Notes under the pieces: model-generated | Seen by the model: only the letters and a program-made list of their open reading frames with translations | Databases searched by the model: none | Told to the model about the DNA's origin: nothing | NCBI RefSeq assembly: GCF_024808255.1 | Contig: NZ_JANTYS010000012.1 | Span: 143,466 to 207,465 of the forward strand | DNA length: 64,000 nt | Direction: 5' to 3' | DNA from: Mucilaginibacter dorajii | GTDB lineage: Bacteria; Bacteroidota; Bacteroidia; Sphingobacteriales; Sphingobacteriaceae | Shown here: positions 8,114 to 17,261 of the stretch, in pieces | Numbering within the stretch: position 1 is the stretch's first letter | How the letters are laid out: every line of letters begins with the position of its first letter | Translations under genes and position numbers: made by a program

Positions 8114-9382
8114 ATGAGTAAGTTTTTATATGGAATTGATTTTGGAACAACCAATTCGGCTTTGGCTATTTACGATGAAGACACCAAGGAGATCTGTAAT
8201 ACCATTATTATTCCATCTCTTATTTATTTTTATGCCCAGCCCGATATTGCAAGCGTCAAAAATTATGTTGTAGGCGAGGAGGCCATTGCGGCCTACCTTA
8301 ACGACAATATGAAGGGGCGTTTCATCAAATCGGTTAAACAAATCCTGTCAAGAAGCAGCTTCACAGAAACCCGCATTCACAATAAGCGCTACAACGCATC
8401 TGACCTGGTTGCCATTATTTTAAAGGAACTGAAAGAACGCGCCGATCAATTGATTGGCCAGGATTGCCGCAAAGCGGTGATCGGTCGCCCGGTGTTTTTT
8501 GATGACGATGATGTACAAAAAGATACCCTGGCTCAAACCCGGTTAAATAAAGCCGCGGCACTTGCCGGTTTTGAAGAAGTCCGATTTCAATTTGAGCCTA
8601 TCGGTGCCGCTTTTGCCTACGAAAAAACACTGGCAAAAAAGGAGAATGTATTGGTAGCCGATTTAGGCGGCGGTACCACAGATTTTACCTACCTGGTGCT
8701 CGATCCCGAAAAGGTGGGCAGTAAAGACCGCAAGAACGATATGATGGCCAGCGGCGGCATTTACATTGGCGGCGATAGTTTAGATTCGGCTTTTATGTGG
8801 GAAAAGGGCACCCCCTATTTTGGCAAAAACACCCAATATGAAGCCACACCGGGCAAGGTATTGACCGTACCCAACTCGCTTTTTGCAAACATTTGCTCCT
8901 GGGAGCAGATGAACTTTTTTAACGGTCCGCGGATTAAAAAGGATATAGAAGATTACTACTACTATTCGCGCAACGACCGCAAGTTTAAAAACCTGATCAC
9001 CCTTATTGATAACAACCTGGGCTATTCGGTATTTCAATCTATCGAAAAAACAAAGATTGAGCTTTCAAACAGGGATACCTCTACCTTTACTTACCATAAA
9101 ATGGATATTGATATTGAGGAAGAAATATCTTTACCGGCTTATGAAGACATCATAACCAAAGATGTAAACAGGATTGCCAATTACCTGGATGAGTTTATGG
9201 CTCAAAACAGCATCGAGCCCGAAAATATCAATAGTTTATTTTTAACCGGCGGTACCTCTATGGTGGGGAGTATTCAAAAGCTGTTTAAAAACAGGTTTCC
9301 ACATGTTAACCTCAACTCGGGCGATAACTTTAAAAGTGTAGCCAAGGGTTTAGCGTACAGCGGTTATTTGTTTGAAAATTAG
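8114..9382 (+). CDS. Hsp70-like protein (YegD-type, short)
   Basis: The actin/Hsp70 ATPase fold is evident: phosphate-1 loop GIDFGTTNSALAIY at residues 8-21, connector VEPIGAAFAYE-like sequence (FEPIGAAFAYEK) near 160, phosphate-2 loop VADLGGGTTDFTYLVL near 180, and the adenosine motif LFLTGGTSMVGSIQKLF near 378. At 422 residues it lacks the DnaK substrate-binding and lid domains, as in the YegD group. No DnaJ or GrpE gene is adjacent. A role in protein quality control is a family-level guess; the client is unknown. Confidence 0.85.
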   Translation: MSKFLYGIDFGTTNSALAIYDEDTKEICNTIIIPSLIYFYAQPDIASVKNYVVGEEAIAAYLNDNMKGRFIKSVKQILSRSSFTETRIHNKRYNASDLVAIILKELKERADQLIGQDCRKAVIGRPVFFDDDDVQKDTLAQTRLNKAAALAGFEEVRFQFEPIGAAFAYEKTLAKKENVLVADLGGGTTDFTYLVLDPEKVGSKDRKNDMMASGGIYIGGDSLDSAFMWEKGTPYFGKNTQYEATPGKVLTVPNSLFANICSWEQMNFFNGPRIKKDIEDYYYYSRNDRKFKNLITLIDNNLGYSVFQSIEKTKIELSNRDTSTFTYHKMDIDIEEEISLPAYEDIITKDVNRIANYLDEFMAQNSIEPENINSLFLTGGTSMVGSIQKLFKNRFPHVNLNSGDNFKSVAKGLAYSGYLFEN

Positions 9383-9406
9383 CACTTGGTAACTGGTTTC
9401 AAACAA

Positions 9407-9997
9407 TTACATCAAACCCTTATGGAGCATTTGTGATAGCCAGGCTATTTTAGTTTCGAATTGAGGGAAACGGCCAAAAATCATAATCTCCTGTTCAAAG
9501 CTTTTAAAAGCTGCGCTTAATGTTTCGGCCAGAAACTGGGTATCTTCTTCAGATAATTCGGCGATATCCTTATTTTCTATCCCCCAACGTATCATTTGTT
9601 TTACGGCCGCTACCTCATCTTCGGCAAAAGCACGTGATTTTAATATGAGCAGTGAAGGATCCTGCTTTAAATCGTCGATAACAAGCTTATACTTTAAAAC
9701 TACCTCGCGTAAATTTTTAATCTTTATACTGTTAAAAGATTCCATATTGGCCGAAAAAGAACGCCTTTTACTTATCGAGGCCACGCTTTCTTCCACGCAG
9801 TGCGAGAAAAGTTTGTAGCACACGGCATCTAACACCTCTTCTTTATTTTTAAAATAATGATAGAGTGTGCTACGTCCCTTTTTGCATTCGTTTGAAATAT
9901 CCTGCATAGAAACCCTTAAATAACCGTAACGCTCAAATACTACGCCCGATGCTTTAATGATCTCTTCTTTTACTTTATCGTTTTCATCTACTTTCAT
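9407..9997 (-). CDS. TetR-family repressor, probably of the RND efflux operon
   Basis: The N-terminal 45 residues form a TetR DNA-binding domain (EEIIKASGVVFERYGYLRVSMQDISNECKKGRSTLYHYFKNKEEVLDAV); the rest is a helical ligand-binding domain of ordinary length. I start it at the ATG at 9997 (MKVDEND) and not at 10015: a minus-strand TATTTTTG box (plus-strand 10005-10012) would start the transcript near 10001. The gene is divergent from the efflux operon, the classic layout of a local repressor, and three copies of one operator-like motif lie in the shared region. Confidence 0.85.
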   Translation of the reverse strand: MKVDENDKVKEEIIKASGVVFERYGYLRVSMQDISNECKKGRSTLYHYFKNKEEVLDAVCYKLFSHCVEESVASISKRRSFSANMESFNSIKIKNLREVVLKYKLVIDDLKQDPSLLILKSRAFAEDEVAAVKQMIRWGIENKDIAELSEEDTQFLAETLSAAFKSFEQEIMIFGRFPQFETKIAWLSQMLHKGLM

Positions 9998-10001
9998 GGC
10001 C

Positions 10002-10253
10002 CGACAAAAATACATTTTTTGTTTGTGACTGATATGTAATCAAGTGGTTTAATCATCATCTCAACGAAATTCTAAAATGACATTCACATTAAAAATATCA
10101 TAGATACAAATAATGTATATTTGTCGAAACTAATATTAAGCGCAATTCACAGGAAAAAGAAAGTCCTGCTATTTTATTAATAAGATCATTAAGTTTTATA
10201 CTAATCTTATTAAAAAAGCTTGAAATAAACATCGACAAAAATACATAAAATGT
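10002..10253. promoter_or_regulatory. Divergent control region with three TetR operator-like sites
   Basis: The motif CGACAAAWATACAT occurs three times: 10002-10015, 10113-10126 (inverted) and 10233-10246. Each is part of an ACA-N13-TGT frame 19 bp long. At 10004-10022 it is a perfect inverted repeat ACAAAAA-N5-TTTTTGT, and at 10106-10124 ACAAATA-N5-TATTTGT; at 10235-10253 only the outer ACA/TGT is kept. Site 1 overlaps the tetR start, site 2 overlaps a TATATTTG -7 box (10116-10123) of the efflux operon, and site 3 ends 13 bp before the adaptor ATG. Confidence 0.65.
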
Positions 10254-10266
10254 TCAATTGAATTAA

Positions 10267-11328
10267 ATGAAAACCAAAACTACACTTACTGCAGCAGTAT
10301 TAACTGCCTTATGGATTTCGGGCTGCTCCGGCGGAAAAGAGCAAAAGAACGGTCCAGACACTTTAGCTGTCAACGTATTTAACTTAAGCAGCAAATCCAT
10401 ACCGGCCAACAACAATACCGTTTACGATGGTACTCTTGAAGCCGATAAAACCATCGATTTGAGTTTCCAGGTTTCAGGAACCATTTTATCACTCCCGGTT
10501 CATACCGGCGATTATGTTAAAAAAGGGCAACTGGTTGGTTCTGTTGATGAAACTACTTACCGCAACCAGTATGATGCCCAGCTGGCACAAGCAAAACTCG
10601 CCCGCGAAAACTACAACCGTATCAATGAAGTATTTAAAAAAGGCAGCGTTGCCGAGATAAAAATGCTGGAAGCCAGGTCTAATTTTGACCAGGCAACATC
10701 GGCCGCGCAGGCAACCTATCAAAACATTGCCCATACCCACCTTTATGCCCCTGTGAGCGGCTATGTTGGCGAAAAGAAAGCCGAAGCCGGCGCGGTAGCC
10801 AATCCCGGGCAACCGGTTTTACAGTTGCTGGATACCCGCTCTGTTAAAGTACTGGTAGCAGTGCCCGAAAGTGAAATTAACCGGTACAAAGCAGGAACAC
10901 CAGCTACGGTAAAAATTGATGCCCTTGGGGATACTCCTTTACAAGGCCACGTTGCCGAGGTAGGCGTTTTAGCCCTCAATGGCAGCGCGAACTACAATGT
11001 AAAGATTACCCTGGCCAATAATGATATGAAGTTAAAACCAGGTATGCTATGTAAAGTGGTGTTTGATAAAGCAAGCAACGCTGCAAACGCTGCCGAAAAC
11101 ACCAAAGAAGTGATAGTTCCGGTACAAGCTGTACAGGTGGATGAAAAAGGGAACAGCTTTGTATATATCATCACTGCCGATCATAAGGCTGCCAGGAAGG
11201 AAGTAAGCACCGGCCAGCTTTACAGCAAAGGTATAGTTATCCAATCAGGCCTCACTGGCAATGAGCAGGTGATAACCTCGGGCTACCAGAAACTTGCCGA
11301 TCAAACCCCTGTAATTGTCGATAACTAA
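10267..11328 (+). CDS. RND efflux periplasmic adaptor subunit (MFP, lipoprotein)
   Basis: The adaptor links the inner-membrane pump to the outer-membrane channel. A lipobox ends the signal peptide (LWISGCSGG), so it is lipid-anchored. The lipoyl-type half-motifs are visible (GTILSLPVHTGDYVKKGQLVG near 75-95 and HLYAPVSGYVGEKKAEAGAVANPGQPVLQL near 160-190) with a helical hairpin between them, followed by beta-barrel and membrane-proximal domains. It is 353 residues, normal for the family, and lies 9 bp before the pump gene. Confidence 0.92.
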   Translation: MKTKTTLTAAVLTALWISGCSGGKEQKNGPDTLAVNVFNLSSKSIPANNNTVYDGTLEADKTIDLSFQVSGTILSLPVHTGDYVKKGQLVGSVDETTYRNQYDAQLAQAKLARENYNRINEVFKKGSVAEIKMLEARSNFDQATSAAQATYQNIAHTHLYAPVSGYVGEKKAEAGAVANPGQPVLQLLDTRSVKVLVAVPESEINRYKAGTPATVKIDALGDTPLQGHVAEVGVLALNGSANYNVKITLANNDMKLKPGMLCKVVFDKASNAANAAENTKEVIVPVQAVQVDEKGNSFVYIITADHKAARKEVSTGQLYSKGIVIQSGLTGNEQVITSGYQKLADQTPVIVDN

Positions 11329-11337
11329 CCGCAGACG

Positions 11338-14300
11338 ATGAAAAAGAAAGGTAATTTAATTGAATGGGCTATGGAATACCATGTATTTCCGCTTGCCCTG
11401 TCTGCTATATTTTTTATCCTCGGCATTACCGCGCTGTTCAACATGCCGCGAAACGAGTTTCCCGATTTTACCATACGGCAAGGTTTAATCATTGGTCAAT
11501 ATCCGGGTGCTTCATCTAAACAGGTAGAAGAACAGCTGACCAAAAAAGTAGAAGAGTACTTGTTCAGCAATAACGAGATCAATAAGAAAAAAACGTATTC
11601 CTACTCCCGCGATGGGGTGATGTATGTATTTGTTGAAGTTGCCGATAATTTAAATGCTATTCAAACCAAGGCATTTTGGAACAAGATTAAAAATGGCATG
11701 CTCATTTTGCAAAGCCAGTTACCCAAAGAGGTTAAGGGTTTTTATATAGATAGTGAGTTTGGTAACACATCGGCCATGCTGATGGCGGTAGAATCGAAAA
11801 CCAGGCCCTACAAGGAGCTGCTGCGCAATGTAGAAGATATTGAAGCCGAACTGCGCCAGGTACAGGACGTTGCCAAAATAACCCACACCGGCAACCTAAA
11901 CGAGCAGATAACGGTGTATGTAGATAACAATAAGCTGTTGCAAAAGGGTGTATCGGTAAACAATATTATGCAGATCCTGCAAAACGAAGGCGCTATCAAT
12001 GCTGCAGGCAAGGAAGAAGGCGATGTTGTTGATGAGCCCATCCACCTTAGTACTTTTTATAAAACTGAAGCTGAGCTTGCAGAGCAGATCATCAGGCAGG
12101 ATGCCAACGGCAACTCAGTACGCCTGCGCGATGTAGCTACCTTGAAACGGGAGTACGATGAACCCGATAGCTATGTAACCTCAAACGGCACCAAATCTAT
12201 AGTGATTTCGCTGGAGATGATCACCGGCAAAAACATTGTACAATTTGGTAAAGAACTGGAAGAGCACATAGATAAAATAAGCCGCCATTTACCGGCTGAT
12301 GTTCAATTGGTTAAACTGGCAGACCAGCCCGAAGTGGTAGATGATTCTATCAGTCATTTCATGAAAGAGTTTGCCTTTGCCCTTATCGGTGTAATAGCGG
12401 TAGCCCTGTTGTTGTTGCCTTTAAGGGTAGCGGCGGTTGCGGCAGCAACTATCCCAATTACCATTGCAGCAACACTGGGTATCATGTATATGGTTGGTAT
12501 AGAGCTTGACACGGTAACCTTAGCCGCTTTAATTGTGGTACTGGGCATAGTTGTGGATGATCCGATAGTGGTGATTGATAATCACGTTGAAAAACTGGAT
12601 CATGGCATGTCGGTATGGGATGCGGCTAAAAGCAGCGCGCAGGAATTGTTCCCTTCGGTATTTACAGCCACGCTGGCTATATCGGCCACTTTTGTTCCCC
12701 TTGCTTTTTTCATGACAGGCGTATCTAAAGATTTTATCAGGCTGTTCCCGGTAACCATCATGATAGCGCTAACCCTATCGCTACTGATATCTATGCTGCT
12801 GGTGCCTTTTTTCAACACCATTTTTATCAAAAAAGGATTATTGCATGGTAAAAACGACGAGAAAAGATCCTTCCTGGATAGGCTTCAGGATTTCTTTAAC
12901 AGCCATATAGGCAACTCCATGAAACATTACAAGCTAACCGTATTTTTTGGAATAATGGCTGTTGTGCTTGGCATAGGCATGATGGGCTTTTTACCCCAGC
13001 AGCTGTTCCCTAAGGTGGAACGAAATCAATTCGCGATGGAGATTTACCTGCCCAGTGGTTACAACCTATCGCAAACAGATAGTGTGGTAAAGGGCATGGA
13101 GCGCATTTTGAAACAGGATAAGCGCATTGTTACTTATACCAGTTTCATTGGCAGCAGTTCGCCGCGTTTCCATTCGGTTTATGCCCCAAACCTTCCGGCA
13201 AAAAACTATGCCCAGATACTGATCAAAACAGAATCTGAAGATGCTACCGAAAAGGTGATCATTGAATACCAGAAAAAGTATAGCAACCTGTTTCCCTCGG
13301 CTTATGTACGTATGAAACAGCTGAATATGATCAATGCCCTTGCCCCTATTGAAGTAAGGATAAGCGGAAACGATATAGCGGCTTTAAAACAGGTTGCCAA
13401 TAAAGTTTTGGCTATAGGCAAAACCCACAAACAGGTAACCTGGGCCAGAACGGATTATAACGAAATGCAGCCCTCACTTAAAATTGATGTAAAAACGGCC
13501 GAAGCAGCAAGGCTTGGGCTAAGCAAAAGTGACATTGCCAACGCAGTATCCATGCATACCGAAGGCATTACCGCTACCCAACTTTGGGAAAACACCTATG
13601 CGGTGGATGTGAAGATCAAAACGCCCAAAGCGACCAGGAGCAACCTTGCTAATTTACAGGACCTAAACATCGTATCGCCCCAAACTAAATCCATTATTCC
13701 GCTCAGGCAGGTGGCCGATGTGGAGCAGGATTGGAACGACGGACAAATTACCCGCCGAAACAGTGTACGCACGCTAACCGTTAGGATGGATGTAACCCAG
13801 GAGGCGGTGGCCAATGCCGTTTTGATGGACCTGCAACCGGCCATTGAAAAAATAAAACTGCCACAGGGAGTCGAGATCCGTTATGGGGGCGAGTTTGAGC
13901 TGCAGGGCGAAAACCAGGGCCCGATGGGTGTTGCGTTAGGCGTGAGTATTGTATTGATATTCCTGATTCTGCTTTGGCACTTTAAACACCTAAAACACGC
14001 GCTGTTAAGTATAACCACCATGCCGTTAAGCTTGCTTGGCGCATCCTTCGGCTTACTGGTAGCGGGTTATCCTTTTGGATTTACTTCATTTTTGGGCCTG
14101 CTTGCCCTTTGCGGCATTGTGGTGCGTAATGGTATTATCCTGATAGATTTTGCCGAAGAACTACGGCTGCACGAAGGAAAATCTGTATTTGAAGCCGCGA
14201 AGCTATCTGCAGAGCGCCGGATGCGGCCAATTTTCCTTACCTCATCTGCAGCGGCTGTTGGGGTGATCCCAATGGTGATCAGCCGGTCGTCGCTTTGGGG

Positions 14301-14445
14301 GCCGCTTGGTACCGTAATCTGCTTCGGCCTATTGGTATCCATGCTGCTCACCCTATTTGTGCTGCCAACCCTGTACTGGCTTTTCTTCCGCAAGGAAGAT
14401 CAAAACAAACCGGATAGCCAAACACCGGAAACTGTAACCGCATAA
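11338..14445 (+). CDS. RND-family multidrug/solute efflux pump (inner membrane)
   Basis: At 1035 residues it has the length and layout of the HAE1/AcrB family: first transmembrane helix near residues 15-35, a large periplasmic domain, a TM2-TM6 block near 340-500, a second periplasmic domain, and TM8-TM12 near 865-1010. The proton-relay aspartates lie in TM4 within VVLGIVVDDPIVVIDNHVEKL (about residues 400-420). Typical closing motifs are present (RRMRPIFLTSSAAAVGVIPM). It should take substrates from periplasm or membrane and hand them to the TolC-like protein encoded next. The substrate is not predictable. Confidence 0.93.
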   Translation: MKKKGNLIEWAMEYHVFPLALSAIFFILGITALFNMPRNEFPDFTIRQGLIIGQYPGASSKQVEEQLTKKVEEYLFSNNEINKKKTYSYSRDGVMYVFVEVADNLNAIQTKAFWNKIKNGMLILQSQLPKEVKGFYIDSEFGNTSAMLMAVESKTRPYKELLRNVEDIEAELRQVQDVAKITHTGNLNEQITVYVDNNKLLQKGVSVNNIMQILQNEGAINAAGKEEGDVVDEPIHLSTFYKTEAELAEQIIRQDANGNSVRLRDVATLKREYDEPDSYVTSNGTKSIVISLEMITGKNIVQFGKELEEHIDKISRHLPADVQLVKLADQPEVVDDSISHFMKEFAFALIGVIAVALLLLPLRVAAVAAATIPITIAATLGIMYMVGIELDTVTLAALIVVLGIVVDDPIVVIDNHVEKLDHGMSVWDAAKSSAQELFPSVFTATLAISATFVPLAFFMTGVSKDFIRLFPVTIMIALTLSLLISMLLVPFFNTIFIKKGLLHGKNDEKRSFLDRLQDFFNSHIGNSMKHYKLTVFFGIMAVVLGIGMMGFLPQQLFPKVERNQFAMEIYLPSGYNLSQTDSVVKGMERILKQDKRIVTYTSFIGSSSPRFHSVYAPNLPAKNYAQILIKTESEDATEKVIIEYQKKYSNLFPSAYVRMKQLNMINALAPIEVRISGNDIAALKQVANKVLAIGKTHKQVTWARTDYNEMQPSLKIDVKTAEAARLGLSKSDIANAVSMHTEGITATQLWENTYAVDVKIKTPKATRSNLANLQDLNIVSPQTKSIIPLRQVADVEQDWNDGQITRRNSVRTLTVRMDVTQEAVANAVLMDLQPAIEKIKLPQGVEIRYGGEFELQGENQGPMGVALGVSIVLIFLILLWHFKHLKHALLSITTMPLSLLGASFGLLVAGYPFGFTSFLGLLALCGIVVRNGIILIDFAEELRLHEGKSVFEAAKLSAERRMRPIFLTSSAAAVGVIPMVISRSSLWGPLGTVICFGLLVSMLLTLFVLPTLYWLFFRKEDQNKPDSQTPETVTA

Positions 14446-14455
14446 GTTCATGATC

Positions 14456-15751
14456 ATGAAAACATTCTTTTTTTCCATATTCATTTTAACGTGCCTGCAG
14501 GCTGGTGCCCAGCAGCACATTATATCCCTGCAAGAGAGTAAGCAGGCGGCCCTGGCCTATAGTTATGCCTTAAAAAATGGCGAGTTAAAAATCAGTTCGG
14601 CACAGGCCGACGTTGCAGCAGCCAAGTCAGATTATCTGCCTTCGGTGAGCGCCACCGGGGTGGGGTTGTTTGGCTTTAAAGATTTTGTATCGGCCATGCC
14701 TCCCCTTTTAGAAAAAGGCATTGATAATTTTTACCTGTTTGGCGTAACCGGTACCGAATCGCTTTATGCCGGCGGTAAAATTAAAACAGGCAACCAGTTA
14801 GCCGCATTGCAGCTGCAGGTAAGCCAGATCAGGAAAAAGCAGTCGGCAGATTCTGTAGTATTGTTAACCGAACAAAAATACTGGAACCTGGTAAACATAC
14901 AGGAGCAGCAAAAAACCATACTGGTTAATGAGGCATTACTTAACGCCGTGCTTAAAATGCAAAAAAATATGCTGGCGTCGGGCTTAATAGCGCGTAACGA
15001 TTTGCTGAAAGTGAAGGTGCAGCTTAGCCAGCTATTGGTTAATAAAAGCAAACTGCAAAACGGACGCCATGTTGCCCAATTGGATTTTTCGATGTATACC
15101 GGCATTCCTTTTGATTCACTAATGGTGATGCAGGATACGCTTAACAAAAAAACCACACCGGCGCTGCCTGCTTTGCAGCCTGATACTAACTTAAACGGCA
15201 ATGCCAATTATCAATTACTAACCAGGCGCATCGAAGGCGAAAAACTGCAGACCCGCCTTGCCAATGGTGATAACCTGCCCAGCCTGGCAATTGGCCTCAG
15301 TGCATCACAAACGGGATCAATCAACAGCGGGATTGGAAGCAATTTTGCACCGGCCAGCTTTGTTACGCTAAGTATCCCCATATCAAACGGTTTATGGGGC
15401 CGTGGCAAGCAAAAGATTAAACAGCACCGCATTAGTGAGCAAATAGCACGTAATGATTTCAATGACGGACAAAATCAATTAAAAGTAGGTATTGTGCGCT
15501 ATTGGTATGATATGCAAGACCAGCTTACACAGATAAGTTATGCCAAAGACAACCTGGAACAGGCTACCGAAAACTTAAAAGTTAACCAGGATAATTATAA
15601 AGCCGGTTTAGCTACCATTTCGGAAGTGCTGGATGCACAGGCCGCTTACCAGCAGGCCTCAAGCACCGTGGCGACCGCATTTGCCGATTTTTATGTACGA
15701 TGGGCCGTATACAATTACGTTACTGCAAAAACAGAGAGTCAGCCGCAATAG
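14456..15751 (+). CDS. TolC-like outer-membrane efflux channel
   Basis: The protein has a signal peptide (MKTFFFSIFILTCLQAGAQ) and two outer-membrane-efflux repeats: a coiled helical segment near 30-200 and another near 250-420, the latter with YKAGLATISEVLDAQAAYQQA, the common TolC-family end motif. I use the ATG at 14456, which starts the signal peptide; an ATG at 14450 would add Met-Ile. It lies about 10 bp after the pump and completes the tripartite system. Confidence 0.9.
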   Translation: MKTFFFSIFILTCLQAGAQQHIISLQESKQAALAYSYALKNGELKISSAQADVAAAKSDYLPSVSATGVGLFGFKDFVSAMPPLLEKGIDNFYLFGVTGTESLYAGGKIKTGNQLAALQLQVSQIRKKQSADSVVLLTEQKYWNLVNIQEQQKTILVNEALLNAVLKMQKNMLASGLIARNDLLKVKVQLSQLLVNKSKLQNGRHVAQLDFSMYTGIPFDSLMVMQDTLNKKTTPALPALQPDTNLNGNANYQLLTRRIEGEKLQTRLANGDNLPSLAIGLSASQTGSINSGIGSNFAPASFVTLSIPISNGLWGRGKQKIKQHRISEQIARNDFNDGQNQLKVGIVRYWYDMQDQLTQISYAKDNLEQATENLKVNQDNYKAGLATISEVLDAQAAYQQASSTVATAFADFYVRWAVYNYVTAKTESQPQ

Positions 15752-15803
15752 CTGCTCTTACTAAAATCCTGGGGGAAATGGTGAACAATATCAACCTGCC
15801 ACA

Positions 15804-16379
15804 ATGGAAGATAAAAGAACACATTTGATAGATAACGCCATCGGGCTTTTTATTAAACATGGTATCGTAAGCGTAACTATGGATGAAGTAGCGGGGGCTT
15901 CAGGCATGTCGAAGAAAACACTTTATCAGCATTTTGCCAATAAAGGCATCCTTGTTGAAGCTGTTGTTGACCTGCTCATTAAACAGGGCGATGATATCCT
16001 CAGGGCAAACTCTAATACAGCGCTTGATCCTGTTAGGGAGTTATTTCTTCAACAGGATCTTTTTAATCATTTGATTACCTTAAGGTATATTTTTAACGAC
16101 CTGGTATTACAAAGATATCCCAGAGCCCACAGAGCCCTTCATCATTTTAAAAATGATACCATGAAAAAGGCTATCGAAATAAACCTGGAATGTGGTATAA
16201 AAAAAGCACTTTACAGACCCGAAATCGATATTCAAACCACGGCCAGCATTTACACCTCGGTAACCGACTTCTTTTTATTCAATAGTTTACGGGGTCCCGG
16301 CGATATATTTGCGGCGCTCCACCTGTTTATAAACAGCATAACAACAACCGAAGGACGCCGTATTTTTGCCGGTTTATAG
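15804..16379 (+). CDS. Second TetR-family regulator, last gene of the efflux operon
   Basis: Residues 5-50 form a TetR helix-turn-helix (LIDNAIGLFIKHGIVSVTMDEVAGASGMSKKTLYQHFANKGILV). The C-terminal domain is helical and differs from the divergent repressor at 9407-9997. The gene follows the TolC gene by 52 bp on the same strand without a terminator, so it is probably co-transcribed and may provide feedback or link the pump to another gene set. No obvious palindrome precedes it. Confidence 0.85.
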   Translation: MEDKRTHLIDNAIGLFIKHGIVSVTMDEVAGASGMSKKTLYQHFANKGILVEAVVDLLIKQGDDILRANSNTALDPVRELFLQQDLFNHLITLRYIFNDLVLQRYPRAHRALHHFKNDTMKKAIEINLECGIKKALYRPEIDIQTTASIYTSVTDFFLFNSLRGPGDIFAALHLFINSITTTEGRRIFAGL

Positions 16380-16382
16380 GTT

Positions 16383-17193
16383 CTACAAATAGGTAGCCGC
16401 TATGCGGCATGATTGGCGTGAGGGAGACCTTGTCTACAAATAGGTAGCCGCTATGCGGCATAATTGGCGTGAGGGACCTTGTCTACAAATAGGTAGCCGC
16501 TATGCGGCATGATTGGCGTGAGGGATCTTCTCTACAAATAGGTAGCCGCTATGCGGCATGATTGGCGTGAGGGACCTTGTCTACAAATAGGTAGCCGCTA
16601 TGCGGCATGATTGGCGTGAGGGATCTTCTCTACAAATAGGTAGCCGCGATGCGGCATGATTGGCGTGAGGGATCTTCTCTACAAATAGGTAGCCGCGATG
16701 CGGCATAATTAGCGCGGGGATCTTTTCTACAAACAGGTAGCCGCGATGCGGCATGACTGGCGCGGGGATCTTTTCTACAAATAGGTAGCCGCTATACGGC
16801 ATAATTGGCGTGAGGGATCTTCTCTACAAATAGGTAGCCGCTATGCGGCATGATTGGCTTGAGGGATCTTCTCTACAAATAGGTAGCCGCTATGCGGCAT
16901 GATTGGCGTGAGGGATCTTCTCTACAAATAGGTAGCCGCTATGCGGCATGATTGGCACATTTGACCCTTTTTACAAATAGGTAAAATAGGTAGCCATAAT
17001 GCGGCATGATTGGCGTGGGGATCTTCTCTACAAACGGGTAGCCGCGATGCGGCAATTAAAGATCTTTATTCGTTTGCTTGACCAAACGCTTCCCAAATAA
17101 CTGCCAATTCCAATACGCCGATCTGCCGCATAGCGGCTACCTATTTGTAGCCAATTCCGAATGAAGTTTATGCCGCATAGCGGCTACCTGTTT
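16383..17193. repeat. REP array: 14 tandem direct units plus 2 inverted units
   Basis: A unit of 48-51 bp recurs at 16383, 16434, 16483, 16532, 16581, 16630, 16679, 16727, 16775, 16824, 16873, 16922, about 16971 (rearranged) and 17038. Each contains GTAG followed by the palindrome CCGC-TAT-GCGG (loop TAT or GAT), and the linker (ATTGGCGTGAGGGATCTT) is also conserved, so this is a tandem array, not a CRISPR. Two copies in the opposite orientation lie at 17124-17150 and 17171-17193, next to the RAYT-type transposase gene. A 5' GTAG head plus short palindrome is the hallmark of REP elements mobilised by RAYT proteins. Two units are decayed: one has ACGGC in place of GCGGC, another reads CCATAATGCGG. 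Confidence 0.85.
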
Positions 17194-17250
17194 CTTCTCT
17201 TTAACATGATTTTTCCGACACGCATATCTGTCTCAAGCCACTTAATTTAT

Positions 17251-17258
17251 TAGATTTG
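17251..17258 (+). promoter_or_regulatory. -7 element (TAGATTTG) abutting the transposase start
   Basis: An exact TAnnTTTG box ends 3 bp before the ATG at 17262. If used, the transcript would start at or next to the start codon and be leaderless. Confidence 0.4.
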
Positions 17259-17261
17259 GTT

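Noticed and set aside
16581..16802. 73-aa minus-strand ORF with repeated GYLFVEKIP blocks
   Set aside because: It is only the REP array read through in one frame; the repeat period explains the protein repeat, and frame shifts between units break it.
16383..17060. Possible CRISPR array (regular ~49-bp spacing of a palindromic repeat)
   Set aside because: The segments between palindromes are themselves conserved from unit to unit, so there are no unique spacers, and no cas genes are near. A GTAG-headed REP array fits better.
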